Assembly: GCF_025153475.1 (NCBI RefSeq)
Contig: NZ_JANZXA010000001.1
Location: 496,001-560,000, forward strand
Length of the DNA: 64,000 bases
Source of the DNA: Novosphingobium mangrovisedimenti
GTDB lineage: Bacteria > Pseudomonadota > Alphaproteobacteria > Sphingomonadales > Sphingomonadaceae
Direction: 5' to 3'
Position 1 is the stretch's first letter, and every line of letters begins with the position of its first letter. The notes under the pieces are model-generated. The model did not search any database. It saw nothing but the letters and a program-made list of their open reading frames with translations, and was not told where the DNA came from. Positions 47,583 to 54,678 of the stretch are shown here, in pieces. A program made the position numbers and the translations under genes.

Positions 47583-48583
47583 GCCGCTTCCGGAACCGGT
47601 GCGCCGGCCGCCGCGCTTTCGGCCGTACGTTCAGCATAACGGCGGGCCAGGACGGCACAGACGAGCAATTGCAGCTGGTGGAAGAACATCAGCGGAAGCA
47701 CCATCGTCCCCACCAGGCTGACCGGGAACAGCGCCGCCGCCATGGGCACGCCGCTCGCGAGGCTCTTCTTGGAACCGCAAAACACGACGACGATCTCGTC
47801 TGCCCGCGCAAAGCCGAACAGCCGCGCCACGCGCGTCGTGACGAACAGGACCACGGCCAACAGCAGGGCATCGAGGACGAGGATCGCCACGAGGTCAGCC
47901 GCCGTGATCCGCTGCCAGAGGCCCTCGACCACGGCCGCACTGAACGCCGTGTAGACGACAAGCAGGATTGATCCCCGGTCCAGCCTCATCAGCAACGCCT
48001 TGTGCCGGTGAACGAAGTGTGCGGTCCAGCGACGCGACATATGGCCGGCAAGGAACGGCAGCAGCAGGGTCGTGGCGATGTCGGTCACGGCCGCCAGGAA
48101 ACCGCCCTGCCCGGCCCCCGTGGTGTGCGGCAGCATGACGGCGGCGAGGGCCGGCGTCACGAAGACCCCCAGAATGTTCGAAAGGGATGCGCTGCACACG
48201 GCCGCAGCCACGTTTCCGCCAGCGATCGCGGTCAGCGCGATGGAGGACTGTACGGTTGACGGCAGGATCGACAGGAAAACCATCCCCTGTGCGATGTCGG
48301 GATCGAGCACGGAAGCGGGTATCCGGGCGATGCCCAGGCCAAGCAGGGGAAACAGACCAAAAGTCGCGGCCAGCACCAGAAGATGCAGGCGCCATGCCCC
48401 GAGCCCCGCAAGGACCGCGTCGCGCGAGAGTTTCGCGCCATGCATGAAAAACAGCAGGACAATGGCCGCCTTGGTCAACACGGCAAAAACGCTGGCCGCA
48501 CTGCCGCGACAAGGCAGAATGCTGGTCAGCGCGACCGTGAGCAGCAGAAGTCCTGTAAAACCGTCCAGTTTCAGACGCGTCAT
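47579..48583 (-). CDS. Bile acid:sodium symporter-like (SBF, PF13593) transporter
   Basis: A 334-residue protein with ten predicted helices: LLLLTVALTSILPCRG, IVLLFFMHGAKLSRDAVLAGLG, SILPSTVQSSIALTAIAGGNVAAAVCSASLSNILGVFVTP (crossover region with polar residues for Na+), and VFCGSKKSLASGVPMAAALFP. ATG 48583 with GAGG upstream; GTG at 48595 is an alternative. Likely imports an organic anion. Co-transcribed with aspartate dehydrogenase and divergent from the GntR gene. Confidence 0.85.
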   Translation of the reverse strand: MTRLKLDGFTGLLLLTVALTSILPCRGSAASVFAVLTKAAIVLLFFMHGAKLSRDAVLAGLGAWRLHLLVLAATFGLFPLLGLGIARIPASVLDPDIAQGMVFLSILPSTVQSSIALTAIAGGNVAAAVCSASLSNILGVFVTPALAAVMLPHTTGAGQGGFLAAVTDIATTLLLPFLAGHMSRRWTAHFVHRHKALLMRLDRGSILLVVYTAFSAAVVEGLWQRITAADLVAILVLDALLLAVVLFVTTRVARLFGFARADEIVVVFCGSKKSLASGVPMAAALFPVSLVGTMVLPLMFFHQLQLLVCAVLARRYAERTAESAAAGAPVPEAA

Positions 48584-48642
48584 GGGCAACCTCACCTCGT
48601 TGGAATTCCCGGCGGATCGTTACGAGGACATGCACGATATGT

Positions 48643-48656
48643 CTACTGTATACCTA
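48643..48656 (+). promoter_or_regulatory. C(A/T)GTATAC operator-like site 7
   Basis: CTACTGTATACCTA, core at 48648-48653, between the divergent BASS (start 48583) and GntR (start 48740) genes, as expected for an autoregulated repressor. Confidence 0.55.
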
Positions 48657-48739
48657 ATGCATTTTGTAGAGACGTATGAACGCGAGTGATGTAGGGGGAC
48701 AGGGAATGGGACAGTTCCAAGCTTGCGAGGCAAAGAAGA

Positions 48740-49432
48740 ATGAGCGCTAAGTCGGCGACGGATGCCGAGGAAAGATGGCAGGCAATCGGCACCAGCCGGC
48801 AATCTCTCAACAACGTTGTGGCCGACGCCCTGCGCGAGGCGATCCTGTCCGGCCGCTTCGAGCCGGGCGACCGCCTGCCCGAGCCTCAGCTCGCCGAGAT
48901 GTTCGGCGTCTCGCGCAACCCCATTCGCGAAGCGCTGCAAGTTCTGTCGAACGAAGGTCTCGTCGAAATCAGCCCGCGCAAGGGCGCGCGCGTGCCCCTT
49001 CTCTCCCCCGAGGAGCTGCTCGAGACGATCGAACTGCGCGCCGAGCTCGAAGGGATCAGCGCCCGCAATGCCGCGCGTCATTGCAGCGGGAAAACACGCG
49101 AGGCTCTGGTCGCTCTTCTGGAGCGGGGAAATGCGGCGCTCGAGGCGCAGGACGAAGAAGTCCTGCTCGAATGCAACAGCGAGTTTCACGTCGCCCTCGC
49201 GGGAGCAGCGCGCAACCGCTATCTCGCCGAGTTCATGCGCTCTCTGCGCGACCGGACTCACTGGCTGTTTTCACGCACCGCCCGCGAACGCATCACCACG
49301 TCGTGGAATGAACACGCGGCCGTGCTCGAGGCGGTCATCGCAGGCGATGCCCAACGTGCTGCTAAAATGGCATTCGAGCATGTGCAGAAAGTCGGAGAAA
49401 GCCTGGTCAAGGGGCTGGAAGTCGACCGTTAA
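48740..49432 (+). CDS. GntR-family regulator, FCD/FadR-VanR subfamily
   Basis: A 230-residue regulator. The winged helix spans ~22-90: LNNVVADALREAILSGRFEPGDRLPEPQLAEMFGVSRNPIREALQVLSNEGLVEISPRKGARV. The FCD sensor domain follows, with likely metal/ligand residues in CNSEFHVALAGAA, WNEHAAVLEAVIAGD and AFEHVQ. It is the only FCD regulator near the GTATAC sites, one of which lies 87 bases upstream of it; FCD-GntR proteins commonly bind short palindromes containing GTATAC-like cores. Inferred repressor of the 29-49 kb island, released by a pathway acid. Confidence 0.88.
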   Translation: MSAKSATDAEERWQAIGTSRQSLNNVVADALREAILSGRFEPGDRLPEPQLAEMFGVSRNPIREALQVLSNEGLVEISPRKGARVPLLSPEELLETIELRAELEGISARNAARHCSGKTREALVALLERGNAALEAQDEEVLLECNSEFHVALAGAARNRYLAEFMRSLRDRTHWLFSRTARERITTSWNEHAAVLEAVIAGDAQRAAKMAFEHVQKVGESLVKGLEVDR

Positions 49433-49476
49433 CGCCCACACCGAGGGCCATCGCTGAACCCTGGCATTGATGCTCT

Positions 49477-49650
49477 CTAAAAACCGATCGGCGGCCTGGC
49501 CGCCACTTCCGCACGCAGCCGGGCAACGACCTCCTCTCCATCGCGCGCCGGATCATGAAGCAACTGGCGAGAAACCACGGCAAGGTCCCCCCGCGTCAGC
49601 CCGTGTACCGAAGCCAGCAACGCCGGCGCTTTCTGCCTAGCCGACCGTCA
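49477..49650 (-). pseudogene. Tail of an unidentified decayed gene
   Basis: A minus-strand frame of about 57 codons ending in TAG reads ...ALLASVHGLTRGDLAVVSRQLL, then HDPARDGEEVVARLRAEVAARPPIGF. Codon use is normal for this genome, but the frame has no start and is blocked by a stop upstream. It looks like the last part of a real protein whose body is lost. No family recognised. Confidence 0.3.
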
Positions 49651-49936
49651 GCAGAGGCTCGCTGCCTAGCTGCTGCGAAAGGTCGATCCTGCATGCGATA
49701 AAGCGCCGATCAATATCAATGTGCATCCTCTTTCGCCCCATTGGCCCGCCGGATAGCAGAGGGAGGAGCAGGAGCGGTCCGGCAGGCCAGACAAACCACG
49801 TCATCGCGAGCAGAGCGATGGCGACATGTCAGTACGCAAGGGCCAACGCCTGCCAGCCCGACAGGGACGAGACGCGGCGCAACAGGTGGCTCGGTTGAGC
49901 GCAAGCGCATAGAGCCCGGCCGTGCGGCCCGCGCGC

Positions 49937-49951
49937 GGGGGGGGGGGGGGG
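49937..49951. repeat. 15-base poly-G tract
   Basis: Uninterrupted G run at 49937-49951, preceded by gcgcgc. It lies 51 bases after the DUF2236 stop codon (as a C-run on that strand), in non-coding DNA. Such tracts slip during replication and sequencing, so the exact length is uncertain. Confidence 0.9.
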
Positions 49952-50002
49952 CAGAAACCGAACTGTAGAGGACCGCAATCAGGCGACAAACCGGCAATCG
50001 TC

Positions 50003-50893
50003 TCAACCGACCAGCCGCATGGGCGAAACCGGCGGCGCCGGGACTTGCCGCTGTGCAAACCCCCAGCGAAGCGTCCCGGCAAGCACGCGGGCAGAAGCAT
50101 TCGCGGCAAGTGCGGTCACGGAGCGAAGTTCCAGCCCATGCATGGCTCTCGCCCAATCCGGAAGCATGTCTATGGCGGCGAGGACCAGAGCCTTCTGGAC
50201 AGGCGCCAACGCCGGATGGGTGGATTTCTGATTCACGATCCGCTCCGCAACGGCGCGCGTTCGTTCATCGGCGACCAGGTCCTTGCAGCCATTCAGGATC
50301 TGGCAGATGGCCCCGCTGCGGCAATCCGGCGCCGGATCGGCGCCCAGCATCCGCGCAATGACGGCAGCCTGGCGGAAATAGGTGTCCTGATCTTCGCGGG
50401 CCATGCCGCCTTCGCCGAACCGCTTCCATGCCTCAAGGAAGCAATAGGCTTCGCAGGTATGAACCCAGGCGAGCAGTTCAGGGTCGCGCGCGCTATAGGG
50501 TGTCCCGTCGGGCAGTGTCCCGTGCACGGCCCCGTGGATCGTATTCACGCGCTCGATCAAGGCCATAGCCTGATCCCGGTCGGCAAAGGTCGTGACGGCG
50601 ATAAAGCGTGCGGTGCGCCGCAAGCGGCCCAGCATGTCGTCGCGAAACGCGCTGTGATCCCAGACCCCGGCGAGCGCGGCGGGATGCAGCATCTGGAGCA
50701 GCAGGGCTGCAATGCCCCCGATCATCATGGTGGTGACATCACCATGCACACGCCAGATCACCGAGCCCGGGGCAAACAGGGCATTCGACGAGCGGACCAC
50801 AGGGGTTTCTCCCTTCGAGCGGTCGTTGAACACGGCCTGCACTTGCCGGACCAGCCGGCCGCGCAGCATGTCGGATGGGGAACGAACGGCCAT
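50003..50893 (-). CDS. MpaB-like DUF2236 oxygenase-family protein
   Basis: A 296-residue protein of the DUF2236/MpaB/latex-clearing-protein superfamily: SVIWRVHGDVTTMMIGGIAALLLQMLHPAALAGVWDHSAF, RRTARFIAVTTFADRDQAMALIERVNTIHGAVHGTLPDG and SARDPELLAWVHTCEAYCFLEAWKRFG. The buried histidines and R/T residues fit haem b binding in these oxygenases. Third gene of the GbsR-linked operon, separated from the epimerase gene by three bases. Substrate unknown, probably a lipid or isoprenoid. Confidence 0.85.
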   Translation of the reverse strand: MAVRSPSDMLRGRLVRQVQAVFNDRSKGETPVVRSSNALFAPGSVIWRVHGDVTTMMIGGIAALLLQMLHPAALAGVWDHSAFRDDMLGRLRRTARFIAVTTFADRDQAMALIERVNTIHGAVHGTLPDGTPYSARDPELLAWVHTCEAYCFLEAWKRFGEGGMAREDQDTYFRQAAVIARMLGADPAPDCRSGAICQILNGCKDLVADERTRAVAERIVNQKSTHPALAPVQKALVLAAIDMLPDWARAMHGLELRSVTALAANASARVLAGTLRWGFAQRQVPAPPVSPMRLVG

Positions 50894-50896
50894 GGG

Positions 50897-52399
50897 TCAC
50901 ACTCCTGCAAGTTGCCGATGGTTCGCGGACCGAGCTGCGACTCCATGCGGCGCGGGATCGTTGCCAACGATCTTACACAAGGCTTCCTCGATTGTGGCGT
51001 AGTGAAAGACAAAGCCGCTGCGCATCGCCGCATCGGGATAGACGCGCTGCCCGGATAGCAGCAGCTCCTCCGCGAACCCGCCAAGGACCAGGCGCAGGGG
51101 CCAACCCGGGATCGGCACCAGGGCCGGGCGATGGAGCACCTTGCCCAGCGCGCGCACGAAGTGCCGATTGGTGACCGGACCGGGGGCAGTGCCGTTGACC
51201 GGTCCGGACAGACCGGGTTCGGCAATGGCGTGGGCGATCAGCCGCACCAGATCGTCGCGGTGGATCCAGCTCATCCAGTGACGGCCGTCGCCAAACCGTC
51301 CGCCCAGGCCGAACTCGAAGGGAGCAAGCAACCGGGCGAGCATTCCGCCATGCCGGTCCAGTACGAGCCCTGTCCGCAGCAGCACGGTGCGCACCCCCAT
51401 GGCCTCGGCCCTTTTCGCGGCCCGCTCCCAACTCACGCAGATGCGGCGCGAGAAGCACGGCGTGCCAAGATTGCTCTCGGTCAGCGGCTGGTCACCGCGC
51501 AGGCCATACCAGCCGATTGCCGATCCGCTCACCAGCACCTCGGGCTTGCGATCCAGCCGGGCTATCAGGCGCAAAACCTCACGCGTCACGTCGAGCCGCG
51601 AACGGACGATGCGGATGCGCTTGTCCCGGGTCCATGGGCTGTCGGAGATCGGCTCGCCGGCAAGGTTCACCACCGCATCGATGCGCGCATCGTCGCTGAT
51701 TTCATCGAGTGACGTGACGATGCGGACCGGCCCGAGGGCACCCTGCGCCGCCTTCCGGTTGCGCGTCAGCACAATGACCTCGTGCCCGGCGGACACCAGC
51801 GCGTCCACGAGCCGTCTCCCGACAAAGCCGGTTCCGCCCGTCACAAGCACCGACTTACGTGCCGTCAGAACGGCAGCGAGACTGGCGGCCTCCGTGTCGA
51901 CAAGACGCTTGCAGCGCGCCGCCGCGGCCAGATCGCGCAGGCCCGAGATGATGACACCGATGGCTGCGATCGCGCAAAGCCAGCTCATGGGGCCATGGAA
52001 GGCTGGTTTCAGCGCGGTGGGAGCGGAGGCTCCCTCGAAAAGCCAGGGAATGAGCAGGGCCAGGATCACGCCATAGTTCAACGTCAGCAAAGTGTGCGTG
52101 ACGCGCTCGGTGCCCGGCAGATGGCGCGTGCGGTCCTCCTCGACGAAGTCCCACAAGGTTATAAGCAGTTCGCCGGCCATCAGCGCGATAAGCCCGGCCG
52201 CCCAAAGCCCTTGCGGCTCGCTCCAGCCGAGCATCGCAAACATCACCGCGTAGGCAAGGTTGCGCACGCCATGCAGGCGCAGCTCCATGTGCTGCGAAGG
52301 GCGCCAGGCCAGTCGTTCGGTGCCTTCATGATGATAGAATGTGTCGAAAGCGCCCATCATCATCTGCACGAAGATGGCCGTCCAGAGAATGTCAGTCAT
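50897..52399 (-). CDS. TIGR01777-family epimerase with N-terminal membrane domain
   Basis: A 500-residue fusion. Residues 1-~165 contain four predicted helices (WTAIFVQMMMGAFDTFYHHEGTERLAW, VRNLAYAVMFAMLGW, YGVILALLIPWLFEG, AIAAIGVIISGLRD). Residues ~182-490 are a TIGR01777/DUF1731 SDR epimerase with VLVTGGTGFVGRRLVDALVSAGHEVIVLTRN, VNLAGEPISDSPWTRDKRIRIVRSRLDVT, SGSAIGWYG and the DUF1731 tail. No signal for the sugar or lipid it acts on. It overlaps the DUF4166 gene by 8 bases. Confidence 0.85.
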   Translation of the reverse strand: MTDILWTAIFVQMMMGAFDTFYHHEGTERLAWRPSQHMELRLHGVRNLAYAVMFAMLGWSEPQGLWAAGLIALMAGELLITLWDFVEEDRTRHLPGTERVTHTLLTLNYGVILALLIPWLFEGASAPTALKPAFHGPMSWLCAIAAIGVIISGLRDLAAAARCKRLVDTEAASLAAVLTARKSVLVTGGTGFVGRRLVDALVSAGHEVIVLTRNRKAAQGALGPVRIVTSLDEISDDARIDAVVNLAGEPISDSPWTRDKRIRIVRSRLDVTREVLRLIARLDRKPEVLVSGSAIGWYGLRGDQPLTESNLGTPCFSRRICVSWERAAKRAEAMGVRTVLLRTGLVLDRHGGMLARLLAPFEFGLGGRFGDGRHWMSWIHRDDLVRLIAHAIAEPGLSGPVNGTAPGPVTNRHFVRALGKVLHRPALVPIPGWPLRLVLGGFAEELLLSGQRVYPDAAMRSGFVFHYATIEEALCKIVGNDPAPHGVAARSANHRQLAGV

Positions 52400-53093
52400 G
52401 ATCGCGTCCCTCCTTGGAAGCGGGCTGATCGGCGAACAGGCTGTGCTGATGCATCAGCTCGCCAAGCAGGCGGTGGCGCAGAGTGAGCGTGAAAGTGAAC
52501 TGACCCGCGCCGCAATCGGAATGGTCGATGGTGAGACGGCCCGGGCCGAGCCACGGCGGCAATCGCAACCGCAGACGGCCCAGCTGCAGGAAATAGTGGT
52601 CACTCGAAAAGCGAATGCCTGCCGCGTCCGCGCTGACGGCAAGCGCAATGCCGAAGCCGCCTCCCAGATACTCCTCAAGGCCTGTTGGTCCGCTGAAGCG
52701 CTTGGCGCTGTGAATCACCTGCGGGAAGCCGCGCCTGCGGGCGTAGATGCGCGTCCAGACCTGGCCGCCGCTGGCTCCGTCCTCGGTCACGCTGACCACG
52801 GCCGCCACGCCGCCATCGCGCTCCAGCGGCAAGGGCGCCCCGATCAGGCGGCAGGTCTGGGCTAGCAGCCAGCCGCCCAGGCTCATGCGGCAGGACATCA
52901 CGTGCCCGGCATAGTTGGCCGACTGGCCCAGGCCGAGCCGCTTGCCGAAGCGAATGCGGACGGTTTCGGGCAAGCCGTTCCACGCATCGGCGCCGAGCAG
53001 CGCTCGAAAACGCAGATCGGTCAGACTTCCCGGTGCCCGTGTTTCCCCACCTTCACCCCGGCAGGGGCGGCGCACTTGTGTCGAACTACGCAT
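52392..53093 (-). CDS. DUF4166 domain protein
   Basis: A 233-residue protein with FRALLGADAWNGLPETVRIRFGKRLGLGQSANYAGHVM, LIGAPLPLERDGGVAAVVSVTEDGASGGQVWTRIYARRRGFPQVIHSAKRF and YLGGGFGIALAVSADAAGIRFSSDHYFLQLG. DUF4166 is often linked to epimerase or saccharopine-dehydrogenase-like genes, as here. Function unknown. First gene of the operon; an ATTTCT-N8-AGAAAT palindrome lies 27-46 bases upstream. Confidence 0.8.
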   Translation of the reverse strand: MRSSTQVRRPCRGEGGETRAPGSLTDLRFRALLGADAWNGLPETVRIRFGKRLGLGQSANYAGHVMSCRMSLGGWLLAQTCRLIGAPLPLERDGGVAAVVSVTEDGASGGQVWTRIYARRRGFPQVIHSAKRFSGPTGLEEYLGGGFGIALAVSADAAGIRFSSDHYFLQLGRLRLRLPPWLGPGRLTIDHSDCGAGQFTFTLTLRHRLLGELMHQHSLFADQPASKEGRDHD

Positions 53094-53119
53094 CTCCCCG
53101 ATCTCCTGTAGTGTTAGTT

Positions 53120-53139
53120 ATTTCTGTATAAAGAGAAAT
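53120..53139. promoter_or_regulatory. GbsR-type operator-like palindrome upstream of the DUF4166 operon
   Basis: ATTTCT-gtataaag-AGAAAT, 6-bp arms, 26 bases from the DUF4166 start codon. It has the same arms as the palindrome at the gbsR-like gene's own start. Confidence 0.6.
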
Positions 53140-53156
53140 TTGGCGGCAAAATTTTT

Positions 53157-53738
53157 TCAGCCATCTCCCTTGCCGGAAGCATCCTTGCGGCCGACGAACT
53201 TGAGCAGGCCGACCACCTTGGAACCAAGCCGGATCAGCCGCATGATCTGGGCTGGAGGGACGTTGATCATCTGGTTGTACCAGCCTTCCACCGTGTTGAT
53301 GAAATCGTGCATGCCATGCAGCCGTTCGCGCACGACCGGGCTGATCTTCGGATCGTCCGCATGCTCCATGGCGGCCCGGATGGCCGCCACCATCGGATCG
53401 ATCTCCCGCTCCTTGCGCCCCTGCGCAACCTTGCTGGCCATCTGCCACAGATCGGTCTCGGCCACGTAGTGGTCGCGCCGGTCACCCAGCACCGGAACCC
53501 GCATGACGAGCTTCCAGTTCAGCAGTTCCTTGAGACTGTTCGATACGTTGGAGCGGGCCATGCCCAGCTTCTCGGAAATGTCTTCGGCCGTCAGCGGACG
53601 ATCAGACAAAAGCAGCAGCGCCTGGATCTGCGCCACCGATCGGTTGACGCCCCACTGGCCGCCCAGATCCCCCCAGCGCAGCACGAACGCCTCAACCGCT
53701 GGCGGTAAATTGCCCGACTCGTCGATAATTTCTGTCAT
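53157..53738 (-). CDS. GbsR/MarR-family transcriptional regulator
   Basis: A 193-residue winged-helix regulator: FVLRWGDLGGQWGVNRSVAQIQALLLLSDRPLTAEDISEKLGMARSNVSNSLKELLNWKLVMRVPVLGDRRDHYVAE is the GbsR signature. The C-terminal half (~105-193) is helical and ends in a basic tail. It precedes the DUF4166-epimerase-MpaB operon on the same strand. An exact palindrome covers its own start codon, suggesting autorepression. Confidence 0.88.
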   Translation of the reverse strand: MTEIIDESGNLPPAVEAFVLRWGDLGGQWGVNRSVAQIQALLLLSDRPLTAEDISEKLGMARSNVSNSLKELLNWKLVMRVPVLGDRRDHYVAETDLWQMASKVAQGRKEREIDPMVAAIRAAMEHADDPKISPVVRERLHGMHDFINTVEGWYNQMINVPPAQIMRLIRLGSKVVGLLKFVGRKDASGKGDG

Positions 53739-53747
53739 AACAGAAAT
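53728..53747. promoter_or_regulatory. Perfect 20-bp palindrome covering the gbsR-like start codon
   Basis: ATTTCTGT-CATA-ACAGAAAT, perfect 8-bp arms. The CAT at 53736-53738 is the complement of the regulator's ATG, so a protein bound here would block both transcription and initiation. Confidence 0.7.
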
Positions 53748-53929
53748 ATCTGATCTTAAGGCTGCAGAGTCAAGCGATACATTCCAGCGCTCAGCACGGC
53801 CCGGAATCCGCGATCATCCTGTGAAGCCTGTCTTTCGGGCCCGGGTATCCGGAAGCTTCACACCAACTGCCGGTACGCACAGTTTCAACGACGGCTTGAT
53901 CTCCCGGGCGAGACAGTCCTAGTGGAGGA

Positions 53930-54343
53930 ATGCTCTCCCATACTCGCGCCATCGTTGCCGCGGCTGCCTTTGCCTTCATCACCGGCAAGAACGTTGCCGG
54001 AATCTTCGATCACGCGGCCGGACAGGACAGGCGGATTGCCGCTGAATGCCGGGGAAGCCGAGTGCAGGGCTTTGACGGCGATCGCGGCGTGAAGTTTGGC
54101 GGCACCCTTCCCGAGATCTACGATGCCGGCGACAGGACTTTCGTGTCGTTCGAGGCCGACGGCATGAAAGCCCGGGGCTACGATCGCGGCACATCAACGC
54201 ACTTCGAGGTCCATGTAACCGATGGTCTCGTCCAGCTATACGATCACGGCGAGAGTGCATGGTTCGCCTATGATATCCAGGACGCGGAAGCGGACCGCAG
54301 TTTTCACCGCGGCTCAAGCTCAGGTGTTGACGGGGCTGGTTAG
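53930..54343 (+). CDS. Hypothetical small protein with Tyr/Phe-Asp-x-Gly repeats
   Basis: A 137-residue protein with a hydrophobic N-terminus (IVAAAAFAFITG) and a beta-rich body in which a [F/Y]-D-x-G turn recurs: IFDHAAG, GFDGDRG, IYDAGDR, GYDRGTS and LYDHGES, about 15-35 residues apart. The strands alternate polar and aromatic residues. I do not recognise a characterised family. GGAGG directly precedes the ATG at 53930 with very short spacing, so the start is uncertain. Its 3' end overlaps the nicotinamidase remnant on the other strand. Confidence 0.5.
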   Translation: MLSHTRAIVAAAAFAFITGKNVAGIFDHAAGQDRRIAAECRGSRVQGFDGDRGVKFGGTLPEIYDAGDRTFVSFEADGMKARGYDRGTSTHFEVHVTDGLVQLYDHGESAWFAYDIQDAEADRSFHRGSSSGVDGAG

Positions 54344-54555
54344 CCGCACGGGCAGGTTGGCGAATTCTTCGTCGACAACCTGCCAAATCTGCCGGTCGAT
54401 TCCCTGTGTCAGGTGTTCGCGAACCGTGACACCAAAGCCTCTTGCAACCAGCCCCTCGATGGCCCAGCCCACGCAGTAGTCCGCAGCGACCCCGATCACC
54501 GTCACGGTCTCGACCTGAGGCGTTTTCAGGAATTCAATGAAGGCGGTCAAGGAAT
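54320..54555 (-). pseudogene. Truncated nicotinamidase/isochorismatase-family remnant
   Basis: A minus-strand frame reads LTAFIEFLKTPQVETVTVIG, then VAADYCVGWAIEGLVARGFGVTVREHLTQGI, which is the C-terminal half of a PncA-like cysteine hydrolase including the catalytic Cys in DYCV. The N-terminal half with the first catalytic Asp and Lys is missing. The frame stops being protein-like exactly at the 3' end of tRNA-Gly(UCC), so the gene was cut at the tRNA. Confidence 0.7.
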
Positions 54556-54629
54556 TGGAGCGGGTAGCGGGAATCGAACCCGCATAACTAGCTTGGAAGG
54601 CTAGGGCTTTACCACTAAGCTATACCCGC
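54556..54629 (-). tRNA. tRNA-Gly (anticodon UCC)
   Basis: A 74-nt cloverleaf on the minus strand with encoded CCA. The acceptor GCGGGTA pairs with TACCCGC; D-arm GCTT..AAGC; anticodon stem CTAGC/GCTAG with loop CTTCCAA; T-arm GCGGG-TTCGATT-CCCGC. Reads GGA and other GGN codons. The integrase gene lies 49 bases from its 5' end. Confidence 0.95.
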
Positions 54630-54678
54630 TAAATCAAGCACTTATGCCTGATGTGGTAACCGTGTTTTACAGCGCGTT

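Larger units (their letters stand above)
49433..50002. other. 570-base region without an intact gene
   Basis: Between the GntR gene and the DUF2236 gene. It holds the decayed gene tail at 49477-49650 and the G15 tract at 49937-49951; otherwise no gene, RNA or repeat is recognised. Confidence 0.5.
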
